Below, in pieces: positions 6,347 to 13,011 of a stretch of DNA of 14,980 bases. This DNA comes from CAZLGC01 sp964559275 (lineage in GTDB: Bacteria; Patescibacteriota; CALEFQ01). The stretch lies in NCBI GenBank assembly GCA_964559275.1, contig CAZLGC010000025.1, positions 1 through 14,980 of the forward strand. The letters are read 5' to 3'. The position numbers were made by a program, and so were the translations under genes. Below the pieces are notes generated by a model, which saw only the letters and a program-made list of their open reading frames with translations, ran no database searches and had not been told where the DNA came from. How positions within the stretch are numbered: the stretch's first letter is position 1; every line of letters starts with the position of its first letter.

Positions 6347-6535
6347 ATGACTACGTCAAGCCAGCCGAAAACCCAGTCGCAGAATGGTCCTTCTGGGCAG
6401 AAAATCATTCATGAAGCCTTGAAAGATCTCGGGCTGGAGTTGGATCAGTATGATGAGGCTCGTCCTCGAAAAGATTTGACTCCAGAGCAGAAGGCGGCCT
6501 TGCACCGATTTATGGAGAGAACTCGGCAAAAGTAA
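6347..6535 (+). CDS. Small hypothetical protein (62 aa), second gene of operon
   Basis: This is a 62-residue protein of unknown function. The first 18 residues are Ser/Gln-rich and probably disordered. Residues about 19-62 (KIIHEALKDLGLELDQY, then DLTPEQKAALHRFMERTRQK) look like two amphipathic helices. It contrasts with its partner: mixed charge here, strongly basic there. The ribosome binding site is weak (GAGCTGGG, about 9 nt upstream), so translational coupling to the upstream gene is likely. It ends just before a strong terminator. It has no match to a family I know. Confidence 0.6.
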   Translation: MTTSSQPKTQSQNGPSGQKIIHEALKDLGLELDQYDEARPRKDLTPEQKAALHRFMERTRQK

Positions 6536-6541
6536 GGCCTT

Positions 6542-6580
6542 CGGGGAAGTGAACGAAAGTTTGCTTCCCCGGCTTTTTTT
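6542..6580 (+). terminator. Strong rho-independent terminator
   Basis: CGGGGAAG pairs with CTTCCCCG and the stem continues inward through GTGAAC/GTTTGC (two G-T wobbles) to a GAAA tetraloop, giving about 14 bp, followed after GC by seven T. It ends the small-protein operon and overlaps the leader region of the next gene. Confidence 0.92.
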
Positions 6581-6595
6581 ATTATGAAAAGCGTG

Positions 6596-6601
6596 TATAA
6601 T
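6596..6601 (+). promoter_or_regulatory. -10 box of the surface-protein operon
   Basis: TATAAT preceded by GTG. The -35 region falls in the T tract of the upstream terminator and is poor. A start near 6608 would exclude the ATG at 6584 as the start of the following gene. Confidence 0.45.
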
Positions 6602-6628
6602 AGTAGAAAGAGCCTTAAATTCAAACCT

Positions 6629-8056
6629 ATGAGAGGAAAAATGGTCTCTGTGCTAGCGGTAGTGCTGGTGGCAGCCTGTGCGCTGCTTTTCTCTCCGGGA
6701 CTTGCTAGCGCCACTTGTTCGGGCGGCAGCTGCGGTTCCGGTGATTCCACGCCGCCAACAGCAGTAACTTTGGAACAAGCGTATTATGAGGGGGATTGTA
6801 ATGTTGTTTTTCGCTGGACTAAGAATATGGACAGCGATTTTGCCCACTACAAGCTGGCAGTCTCAGAAACTGATTCTACTCCCAGCTATCCGGATAATTA
6901 CGCCGGCTGGGTGAGTTCAAACCGGGACCAGATTTCGCTCAGGGTTCCGTACTACAATATCAAAATGTCACCAGGCCACACGTATTACGTGGCTATTTCT
7001 GTACGCGATTCCTCCGGTAATGTCAGTACTAGTAATGTAATGACTGTTTCGGTTCCGTCTGATGCTCCGACTAAAACTACTACCTCAACCAAAACTACCG
7101 TCGATCCGGTTAGTGGCACCAGTAACATGGCCTATCCGGAAACTTTCCGCGGCGGCGTGCGGGTAGCTGACGCCGAGTTTTGCACTAAATACATTCTCAC
7201 CGGCCCGGGTGAGGGCGGCGGTCCCCATGTCCGTATCTGGGATCATACTAACCAGTACCTGCGTGGTGAATTTATGGCTTTTGAAGCATCCGACCGTAAT
7301 GGAATCAACTTAGCTGCGGGCGACGTTGATGGCGACGCGCATGACGAGCTGATTGTGGTACCGGGCGCTAATAACCGAGCTCATGTAAAAGTTTATGACG
7401 TCGAACTTGGGGCAACCGAGGCCGGCGATGAAACTTATACGATAAAGCACGAATGGTATGCTCTGGGCACAGCCACTGTCGGTGCCAGTGTAGCTGCCGG
7501 CGATGTTGATGGTGACGGCAAAGACGAAATTATCGTCGGTGCCGGTCCCGGCGGCGGTCCGCAGGTAGAAATCTACGAAGCTGATGGAACTCTGATCCAA
7601 TCTTTCTTTGCTTTTTCGGAAGAGCTGCGTACAGGCGTGTTCGTTGCTTCCGGGCGCGACTTCAGCGGTGACAACAGAGACGATATCGTAATCGGCGAAG
7701 GTCCCGGCCACGGCAGCGGTGTTAGGATTGTCACTTCCGGCACTTGGGCGACTTACAAGGCTTTTGACGCGTTTGCTGAAGGTGTTACTTCCGGAGCCCA
7801 TGTAGCAGTCGGTAACTTTGACGATGATCTTGACGTCGAGGTTCTGGTAGGTGCCGGTGATGGCGGCGGACCCCAGGTATTAGCCTACAATCGTGACGGT
7901 TCCCGCTCGGCTACAAATTTCTTTGCCTACGACAGCGGCTTCCGCGGCGGTGTTTATGTAGCCGGCGGCCAGATGGTCGGCGGCGGCCAGGACGAGATCA
8001 TCACTGGTCCCGGTCCCGGCGGCGGCCCGAATGTGCGCCTGATTACCTCGTATTAA
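6629..8056 (+). CDS. Secreted FN3 plus FG-GAP/integrin-like beta-propeller protein
   Basis: This is an exported protein of about 475 residues. Residues 1-28 are a signal peptide (MRGK, hydrophobic core, cleavage near LASA). It is followed by two Cys in TCSGGSCG and a fibronectin-III-like domain (about 38-135; 'HYKLAVSETD', 'YYVAISVRDSSGN'). A Thr/Lys linker (TKTTTSTKTT) leads to six FG-GAP-like repeats of about 55 residues. Repeats typically read GxxVAAGDxDGDxxDEIIVGxGPGGGPxV; the Ca2+-binding loops are clearest at Asp232 (DVDGDAHDE) and Asp292 (DVDGDGKDE) and degenerate at 344, 398 and about 447. A six- or seven-bladed propeller at the cell surface is inferred. ATG 6641 has AGAGGA before it and is an alternative start, but would lose the basic n-region; ATG 6584 precedes the likely transcript start. 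It lacks a proper lipobox and anchor, so it is free or bound to partners. The anchored surface gene follows after 40 nt. Confidence 0.88.
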   Translation: MRGKMVSVLAVVLVAACALLFSPGLASATCSGGSCGSGDSTPPTAVTLEQAYYEGDCNVVFRWTKNMDSDFAHYKLAVSETDSTPSYPDNYAGWVSSNRDQISLRVPYYNIKMSPGHTYYVAISVRDSSGNVSTSNVMTVSVPSDAPTKTTTSTKTTVDPVSGTSNMAYPETFRGGVRVADAEFCTKYILTGPGEGGGPHVRIWDHTNQYLRGEFMAFEASDRNGINLAAGDVDGDAHDELIVVPGANNRAHVKVYDVELGATEAGDETYTIKHEWYALGTATVGASVAAGDVDGDGKDEIIVGAGPGGGPQVEIYEADGTLIQSFFAFSEELRTGVFVASGRDFSGDNRDDIVIGEGPGHGSGVRIVTSGTWATYKAFDAFAEGVTSGAHVAVGNFDDDLDVEVLVGAGDGGGPQVLAYNRDGSRSATNFFAYDSGFRGGVYVAGGQMVGGGQDEIITGPGPGGGPNVRLITSY

Positions 8057-8096
8057 GTAAAACCGTTTTCGATAAAAGCAATTTACGGTAACTTCA

Positions 8097-11000
8097 ATGC
8101 TTGCGCCTAAACTGACAAGCTGGATTTGGGGTTTATTTGTGCTGGCGATATTGGCAGTGTTTTTTGGTTTTGTTTCCGGGGCTGAGGCGGCCACGTATCA
8201 GTTAGATCTAGAGTTGAAGGGCGGTGATTCTGGAATTCGAGGTGAACTTGATGCTGAGATCGGCCCGGAAGATGGTAGTGTTTCCAGTCCTTTTGACCGG
8301 GGCACGACCTGGCGGCGCTGGAATGCTGAATTTACAGATGACGGTGTTTATTTACCCAAAGATAATTCCGTAATAAAAATATGGCCGCAACAGGCGGTAC
8401 CGATCCAGCATGTTCATGTCAAATTTGACGTGAAGGGTATTACCAATAACAATAGCGCCACCGGTGATGCGAGTAATGATACTTTTTTTGGTGCTTTTAG
8501 ACAGCCTTGGTATGACCACTGCGATCCGGATGCCCCGGCTGACATGGTGCGGACCAACTGGGGATTTGAAGTAGAAAAATGGCCGGAAAGCGCCTGTCCG
8601 CATATTCTCTGTGACGCAGTTTTGGTTCGGGGTTATGGAGTAACAATGATGTATCCCTATACGCACGGGAGAAATCTCTATGACTGGGATCCGGATGAGG
8701 TCTACACGATAGAAACAGATATGAATATGCTAAATAATGCCAGCTGGTTGAAAGTTACGGATTCATCTGGAAACTTGGTGCTAGGTTTAGCCCCGGTTAC
8801 GAATCCATATCAACCTGCAGATTGCCCGGTCGGGCAAAGTTGCGAGGCTATTATCACGCCGCGTGAGGGTGTGGATATCGATATCGGGACCTGGCATAAT
8901 CCCTACGTTGGCGCTACTATAAGCAACCTAGAATTACTGATGGAGGATTTGGAAGGAACTCAAAGCTGGCAGATTGACGGTCCGACTTTTGAGGAATGTG
9001 AGGGAAACCCGCCGGAAGATATCGATGATCCTAATAATCCCTATGATACTTGCGCCTGCCACGCCATTCCTGATGTGACGGCTGAACCGCCCTGTGAAGA
9101 TCCGATCAATCGCAGCGAGCCTCGCAAAACCAGTTTTCTAGATCCTATGTTTCCTTTCAAATTCTCGGGACTATCTTTGCAATGGAACTGGCTTCTGGAT
9201 GACTTGCTGAATGAATCAAATGAAAAAGATGAAGAGTTAGCGCCGATGCCGGAGATGGGTCTGCAATTTGCGCCACCGGCTCCGCTGCCGGACAGCGAAG
9301 TCCAGGTTTCCACTGCCACGATGCATTTCCGCACGCGCATGCAGAATCTTTATTTCGGCTGGTGTCTAGTAAATGACGGACTCGTGTATCCAATGAACAG
9401 CATTGTTGCCGGTGCCCAGCTTTTGCCGGAGCTGACGGAGCCAGACCTAACTTGGTTGGAGGGCGGTTGCTGTCAGCCGATTACGCGCGTCCCGGATGAG
9501 GATTTTGATGGAGATGGTATGGATGACAACTGGGAGCGCCTGAAATTCCTAGGCCGCAGTGACTACGGCTACACCACCATCGAGGAGGTTCTACCAAATG
9601 ACGATCCGGATGCCGACGGTTACTATGCCAATACATTTAAGAATGATGACGGAGAATACCTGACGGTCACGCCTTACCTAGTTACCACCAATCCCAGTTA
9701 TCCGACTTATTCAACCGGCGGGGTTGATGCCAAGCTGACTAATTTGGAAGAATATATTTTAGACACCGATCCCTTGAACGGAGATACTGATGGTGACGGT
9801 TACAAAGATGAAATGGATTTCATCGGTGTCGGCCAAATTCAGATGACTTTCCCGATCGAAAAAGATCCTGGTCCCGAGGGGTTCTATGACGTTTCGGCGA
9901 CAGCTGTCGGGATTAATGATGTCAAAAAGACGTCTTTCGTTTCGGCGGAGCGCCGTGTATTTGTCGGTAATGAAGGAGTGTTGAAAGTCAATCTGCAATC
10001 AAGCAGCCAGGTTATTACATTCGGCGATGACAACCAGTCGGTAAACTTGGAGGTCACGTTACTGCAAGGGGAAGAGGATATGGAAGACCTGGTTTATGAA
10101 TGGTCATTTAACAACGAGCCGGCTTGCCCGACCTTCCCGGAATTGTGCACTGAAGATGGCCAGGGCGGTATCGGCAAAAGTGAGATAACATTGGGTGGAG
10201 CTGACGGAATAGATAGCTTCTCGTTGCCGCCGCCAACCGGTGATAAATATCCTATTTCTGTCCGGGTGACATCTCCTGTGTCCGGTAATGAGACCCAGGC
10301 CTCTATTGAACTAGGGGTAGCCCTGCCGGTTAATCTTACTACTGCCGGGTGCGGCGGCCAAACCGAGGAAATCGACACTCTGGCGGCGGGAGACCAGACA
10401 CCTGTCATGGTTTGCGTTTCTGAGATTGCGGAGCTGACGAGGGATGATGTGGCGGCATTGAACTTTATCTGGTCAAAAGACGGCCAGGTTGATCGTGAGC
10501 AATCAGGTTTGGGTAAAATGCAGTATGCCTTGGTGCCGACTAAGCCTGCTGGCCAAAGCCATGAGATTAACCTAATTGTCAAAGAAACCGCTACGGCCGA
10601 AGAATTGGTGAACGCATCGCGGACATTTGCCATCGAAGGGCCGATGGTAGAAATTATCTCTCCGGAGCCCCGTTCCAGTGACCCGATATCTCCGGAGGCC
10701 AGCCGTTTCATCAGCGTTGAATCAGGGCAGGCAGTGGATCTAGTGGCGGAAACCAGTAATTTTATCAATCGGGAAGGCTATCTTTATAAATGGCTAGTGG
10801 CCGGGGAAGAGCAGGAGGAGGAGTCGAATAATTCGCAAACAACTTATACTTTCCAGGTTCCGGAAACCGCTGCCACCGGGGACAGTTACAATGCCCTGAT
10901 CCAAGTCAGTAATTATTCCGAAGATGGTATGATGCAGCAGGCGGCCGATTCGGTAGCGCTGGTGGTGGGAGAGCCGCGTGGTCAAGTTGGCGGTGCCAGC

Positions 11001-11273
11001 ACTTTCCTGGGTGGACTGGCGGCGGTGTTCATGACCATTCCAGAAATTTTCAGGCACCTGCTAATATATGCGGCGATAGCGGCAGCTGTTTTCTTCGCCC
11101 AGGTTTTTCTGTATCCGAAAATTCCACGCTCGCTGCTTGATAAAATCCCTCTGGGACATAAATACTGGCGGGGAGGGTACCGCAGCTTTGGTAAGAATAA
11201 TCTACGCCGCGAAAAAAAACTGGCGCAGGATTTGCGCCAGGCCCAGCGGCCTAATTTTCGCGACGAAGACTAA
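8097..11273 (+). CDS. Very large Cys-rich surface protein with C-terminal membrane anchor (hypothetical)
   Basis: This is a 1058-residue exported protein without a family I can name. Residues 1-31 are a signal peptide ending SGAEA. The ectodomain has an N-terminal beta-rich part, a middle part with closely spaced cysteines (for example CACH at about 317-320, GGCCQP near 460), two thrombospondin-3/EF-like Ca2+ loops (DEDFDGDGMDD about 467-477; DPLNGDTDGDGYKDE about 558-572) and then Ig/PKD-like segments (about 600-950). A hydrophobic helix (about 985-1006, LLIYAAIAAAVFFAQVFLY) is followed by a strongly basic tail of about 50 residues, predicted cytoplasmic. All 16 cysteines are in the ectodomain. 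It is probably co-transcribed with the propeller gene. The stop overlaps the converging gene by 4 nt. A surface adhesin or structural role is inferred. Confidence 0.85.
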   Translation: MLAPKLTSWIWGLFVLAILAVFFGFVSGAEAATYQLDLELKGGDSGIRGELDAEIGPEDGSVSSPFDRGTTWRRWNAEFTDDGVYLPKDNSVIKIWPQQAVPIQHVHVKFDVKGITNNNSATGDASNDTFFGAFRQPWYDHCDPDAPADMVRTNWGFEVEKWPESACPHILCDAVLVRGYGVTMMYPYTHGRNLYDWDPDEVYTIETDMNMLNNASWLKVTDSSGNLVLGLAPVTNPYQPADCPVGQSCEAIITPREGVDIDIGTWHNPYVGATISNLELLMEDLEGTQSWQIDGPTFEECEGNPPEDIDDPNNPYDTCACHAIPDVTAEPPCEDPINRSEPRKTSFLDPMFPFKFSGLSLQWNWLLDDLLNESNEKDEELAPMPEMGLQFAPPAPLPDSEVQVSTATMHFRTRMQNLYFGWCLVNDGLVYPMNSIVAGAQLLPELTEPDLTWLEGGCCQPITRVPDEDFDGDGMDDNWERLKFLGRSDYGYTTIEEVLPNDDPDADGYYANTFKNDDGEYLTVTPYLVTTNPSYPTYSTGGVDAKLTNLEEYILDTDPLNGDTDGDGYKDEMDFIGVGQIQMTFPIEKDPGPEGFYDVSATAVGINDVKKTSFVSAERRVFVGNEGVLKVNLQSSSQVITFGDDNQSVNLEVTLLQGEEDMEDLVYEWSFNNEPACPTFPELCTEDGQGGIGKSEITLGGADGIDSFSLPPPTGDKYPISVRVTSPVSGNETQASIELGVALPVNLTTAGCGGQTEEIDTLAAGDQTPVMVCVSEIAELTRDDVAALNFIWSKDGQVDREQSGLGKMQYALVPTKPAGQSHEINLIVKETATAEELVNASRTFAIEGPMVEIISPEPRSSDPISPEASRFISVESGQAVDLVAETSNFINREGYLYKWLVAGEEQEEESNNSQTTYTFQVPETAATGDSYNALIQVSNYSEDGMMQQAADSVALVVGEPRGQVGGASTFLGGLAAVFMTIPEIFRHLLIYAAIAAAVFFAQVFLYPKIPRSLLDKIPLGHKYWRGGYRSFGKNNLRREKKLAQDLRQAQRPNFRDED

Positions 11274-11734
11274 ATCATTTTCGCGAAAATGACGGTTTGG
11301 CTGTTACCATACTCCTGGGCACAGCGGGGGCAGGTGACATGCCAGATCAAGAGCTCGGAAAAATTCAGGTACTCGCGCTGACCGTATTCGGCCACTTTTT
11401 TTACCCAGGTAGGCACGTTACCGTAGTCGCCGTTGAATAAAAAAGAGATGTAGTGTCCGGAGAGAGACCTGGTCTCAAGATCACGGACATGTTTTTTTAT
11501 GGAAATCAGGAGGTTGCCGCCCCAGGCATTTTCCCGCACCGAAAAGATCATCGGCTGGTCATCCAGTAATTTTCGCTGCCTAAGCATTTCCAGAGACTTT
11601 CGCACTACTGCTTGCAGGTTGGTCGGAATATTCAAAAAACACCGGTAGTGGGTTTTAAAAAAAGGCCGCTTGTCCCAAACGTGTTTTGTGAGATGCCATT
11701 CTTCCTTGCTAAGTTTTGGGCATTTGTGTTCCAT
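11270..11734 (-). CDS. Hypothetical protein with C-terminal CxxC
   Basis: I do not recognise the family. It is a 154-residue soluble protein, rich in aromatic and basic residues. Visible blocks are WHLTKHVWDKRPFFKTHYR near the N-terminus, a central FSVRENAWGGNLLISIKKH and a C-terminal TCPRC-like pair (CPRC) that could bind a metal with other His/Cys residues. ATG at 11734 is preferred over 11794 because a good promoter (TTGGCA-N18-TATACT) lies between them and the 20-residue extension looks unrelated to coding sequence. The predicted transcript would begin at about the ATG, so it would be leaderless. Its stop overlaps the stop of the large surface gene by 4 nt in convergent orientation. Confidence 0.7.
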   Translation of the reverse strand: MEHKCPKLSKEEWHLTKHVWDKRPFFKTHYRCFLNIPTNLQAVVRKSLEMLRQRKLLDDQPMIFSVRENAWGGNLLISIKKHVRDLETRSLSGHYISFLFNGDYGNVPTWVKKVAEYGQREYLNFSELLIWHVTCPRCAQEYGNSQTVIFAKMI

Positions 11735-11741
11735 CGTTTTC

Positions 11742-11771
11742 AGTATAACCTTTTTGGCTAATTGGTGCCAA
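11742..11771 (-). promoter_or_regulatory. Promoter giving a likely leaderless transcript
   Basis: On the minus strand TTGGCA (11771-11766), 18 bp, TATACT (11747-11742). The ATG at 11734 is 7 nt after the -10 box, the usual place of the transcription start. Confidence 0.5.
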
Positions 11772-11817
11772 CCCCAGGGTTTACAGAAAAGCATTTTGAT
11801 GATAGGTTTGGTATTAT

Positions 11818-11907
11818 GGAGAGGTGACCGAGTGGTTTAAGGAGCACGCTTGGAAAGCGTGTAGGCCTTTACCGGCCTCGAGGGTTCGAATCCCTCCCTC
11901 TCCGCCA
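11818..11907 (+). tRNA. tRNA-Ser (anticodon GGA)
   Basis: Class II tRNA of 90 nt with encoded CCA. Acceptor arms GGAGAGG and CCTCTCC pair perfectly with discriminator G. The anticodon stem CACGC/GCGTG closes loop TTGGAAA, anticodon GGA at 11852-11854, reading UCC and UCU. The long variable arm (AGGCC/GGCCT) and the T arm GAGGG-TTCGAAT-CCCTC are intact. A weak promoter (TTTACA, 17 bp, TAGGTT) may lie just upstream. The CCA is also the left edge of a palindrome cluster. Confidence 0.97.
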
Positions 11908-11931
11908 CCCTTCGCTCCTGCGGAGCTTCGG
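11896..11931 (+). repeat. Left copy of a 36-nt direct repeat (tRNA 3' end plus flank)
   Basis: Begins with CCCTCTCCGCCA, the 3' end of tRNA-Ser(GGA), and continues 24 nt into the spacer. It matches 14241-14276 at 32 of 36 positions without gaps; the first 12 and last 10 bases are identical. The copies are 2345 bp apart. Confidence 0.75.
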
Positions 11932-12009
11932 GTGGCTTACAGCCACCTTTTCCGAGCAAACTAGCGAAGGGTGCCACCCGAAGTCCCGCCGGAGGCGGAA
12001 CTTAGGGTG
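11905..12009. repeat. Cluster of nested palindromes behind tRNA-Ser(GGA)
   Basis: Two bulged hairpins stand in a row. The first (11905-11935) has CCACCC/GGGTGG outside, a TTC/TTC internal loop and GCTCC/GGAGC inside. The second (11975-12009) has CACCC/GGGTG, AAGT/ACTT and CCGCC/GGCGG separated by single mismatches. In addition CACCCTTCGCT (11906-11916) is the exact complement of AGCGAAGGGTG (11963-11973), so alternative folds compete. It resembles a REP-like or MITE-like intergenic element; no coding sequence lies in it. Confidence 0.7.
11931..11951 (+). terminator. Small terminator of tRNA-Ser(GGA)
   Basis: GGTGGC, 5-nt loop, GCCACC, then TTTT. It shares bases with the first palindrome of the cluster, so the two folds are mutually exclusive. 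Confidence 0.55.
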
Positions 12010-12040
12010 ACCATAACATGGGTTTGCATTTACATTAAAC

Positions 12041-12065
12041 GAAGACCCGCTCAGGGTTTCTTTTT
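12041..12065 (+). terminator. Second terminator behind the tRNA region
   Basis: GAA-g-ACCC pairs with GGGTTTC (7 bp with one bulged base) around loop GCTCA, followed directly by TTTTT. It would separate the tRNA and palindrome transcript from the orphan gene at 12135. Confidence 0.6.
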
Positions 12066-12121
12066 ATTGCCTTATTTCGTCATTATTGGTAGCATCATTT
12101 GATGGACTAAAAGGATATTTG

Positions 12122-12132
12122 AAAGGAGGTGA
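12122..12132 (+). promoter_or_regulatory. Perfect Shine-Dalgarno site deciding a GTG start
   Basis: AAAGGAGGTGA is fully complementary to the 16S rRNA 3' end. The in-frame GTG at 12129 is part of it, so the GTG at 12135, five nt after GGAGG, must be the start. Confidence 0.8.
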
Positions 12133-12134
12133 AC

Positions 12135-12890
12135 GTGAAAAGAGAGGTTTCTTTGGAGCCCAGGGTGGATTTTTTCACCCTGTCAGAAATACTGCAAATG
12201 GCCGCGGCGCACAAAGGCCTGGTACTAAGGCCTGATGCTCGTAAGGCTTACACCGAGCCGGTTAAGGAATACAAGCTGACCAGAGAGGTCCTGACTTTCC
12301 TGAGCGAGCGCGGGATCACCCGGCAGCCTCGCCCGGACTCGATTTTCACTCTGGTGGATACCAATCCTCAAGGACCGAAGACGCCTGGCTGGAGTCACAG
12401 CAACTACTGGAATTTTCAGCGTTCAAAGGATGGCGAAGGTGCCTTTGATGTGCGGGTTGATCTCTGCGTCGGTCTGGTTGAGAGCACCAGCGAACGTGGA
12501 GTCATCCTCTCGCCGCTGGCGCACGGGTCGTTTCTTTCGCCGACGGATCGGTTGCCTAACTTCCGGATGTTCAAAGCGCTGGTCGATCAGGATCCGGAGG
12601 CCCCGGAAATAGCCAAAGAGTTGGCGGCCAGTGACGGCAGTATCGTGGTTACCTGGGCAGATCTGGGACTGGGTGGCTTGCGTCGGCTGGCAGATATCTT
12701 CTGGGAGTTCGCTCGGGACAATGAACCTGTGCAGTCCCTGGCTCGGGAGCAAAAGGTCTTTGACCCGGTGCCCCTACCGCGATATCAGCAGCCGGGAGGG
12801 GAAATGTACGTGGCCGAACCGGCCCAGCCACGAATCTTCGCGGTCTGGCGAGCACAGCTGGAGGAGTATCGCTCTCATCTGCGAGTTTGA
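12135..12890 (+). CDS. Hypothetical protein (251 aa), GTG start
   Basis: I do not recognise a family. The protein is soluble, with no signal peptide or membrane helix. The N-terminal third is helical (FFTLSEILQMAAAHKGL; EYKLTREVLTFLSERGI), which could be a winged-helix-like unit. The middle has aromatic and beta-rich stretches (WSHSNYWNFQR; AFDVRVDLCVGLVES; GVILSPLAHGSFLSP), and the C-terminal part is helical (LGGLRRLADIFWEFARDN). Codon use is G/C-ending and Arg uses CGN, like the acidic protein and the small basic protein and unlike the gene at 14325. It stands alone between terminators. Expression should be efficient because of the ideal ribosome binding site; the promoter is unclear (perhaps TTGCCT, 17 bp, TAGCAT at 12067-12095). 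Confidence 0.7.
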   Translation: MKREVSLEPRVDFFTLSEILQMAAAHKGLVLRPDARKAYTEPVKEYKLTREVLTFLSERGITRQPRPDSIFTLVDTNPQGPKTPGWSHSNYWNFQRSKDGEGAFDVRVDLCVGLVESTSERGVILSPLAHGSFLSPTDRLPNFRMFKALVDQDPEAPEIAKELAASDGSIVVTWADLGLGGLRRLADIFWEFARDNEPVQSLAREQKVFDPVPLPRYQQPGGEMYVAEPAQPRIFAVWRAQLEEYRSHLRV

Positions 12891-12898
12891 TCTGTCGT

Positions 12899-12932
12899 AC
12901 GGGAGTCGCCTTGGCGGCTCCTGTTTTTCTTT
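12899..12932 (+). terminator. Rho-independent terminator after the orphan gene
   Basis: ACGGGAGTCGC pairs with GCGGCTCCTGT (11 bp with two wobbles) around CTTG, followed by TTTTCTTT. It starts 8 nt after the stop codon. Confidence 0.85.
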
Positions 12933-12940
12933 GGCGCAGT

Positions 12941-12969
12941 TTGCGAAAATGCCTTAAATCAGCTAAAAT
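12941..12969 (+). promoter_or_regulatory. Promoter of the GAP-family gene
   Basis: TTGCGA (12941-12946), 17 bp, TAAAAT (12964-12969), directly after the preceding terminator. Confidence 0.55.
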
Positions 12970-13011
12970 ATCCTCAGCTAAGGCAGCTTGGTCTAATTTT
13001 ATGGATTCTTA

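Noticed and set aside
6223..6414. 63-residue open frame overlapping both small genes
   Set aside because: Lies out of frame across the end of the first and start of the second small gene, with no ribosome binding site.
6700..6730. Lipoprotein signal (lipobox) in the propeller protein
   Set aside because: The residue before the first Cys is Thr (LASATC), which does not fit the Gly/Ala/Ser needed before the lipidated Cys.
7310..7801. 163-residue minus-strand open frame inside the propeller gene
   Set aside because: Shadow produced by the repeated Gly/Asp codons of the FG-GAP repeats.
11905..12009. CRISPR-like or short tandem repeat array
   Set aside because: Only two related palindromes without regular spacers; they fit an intergenic palindromic element.
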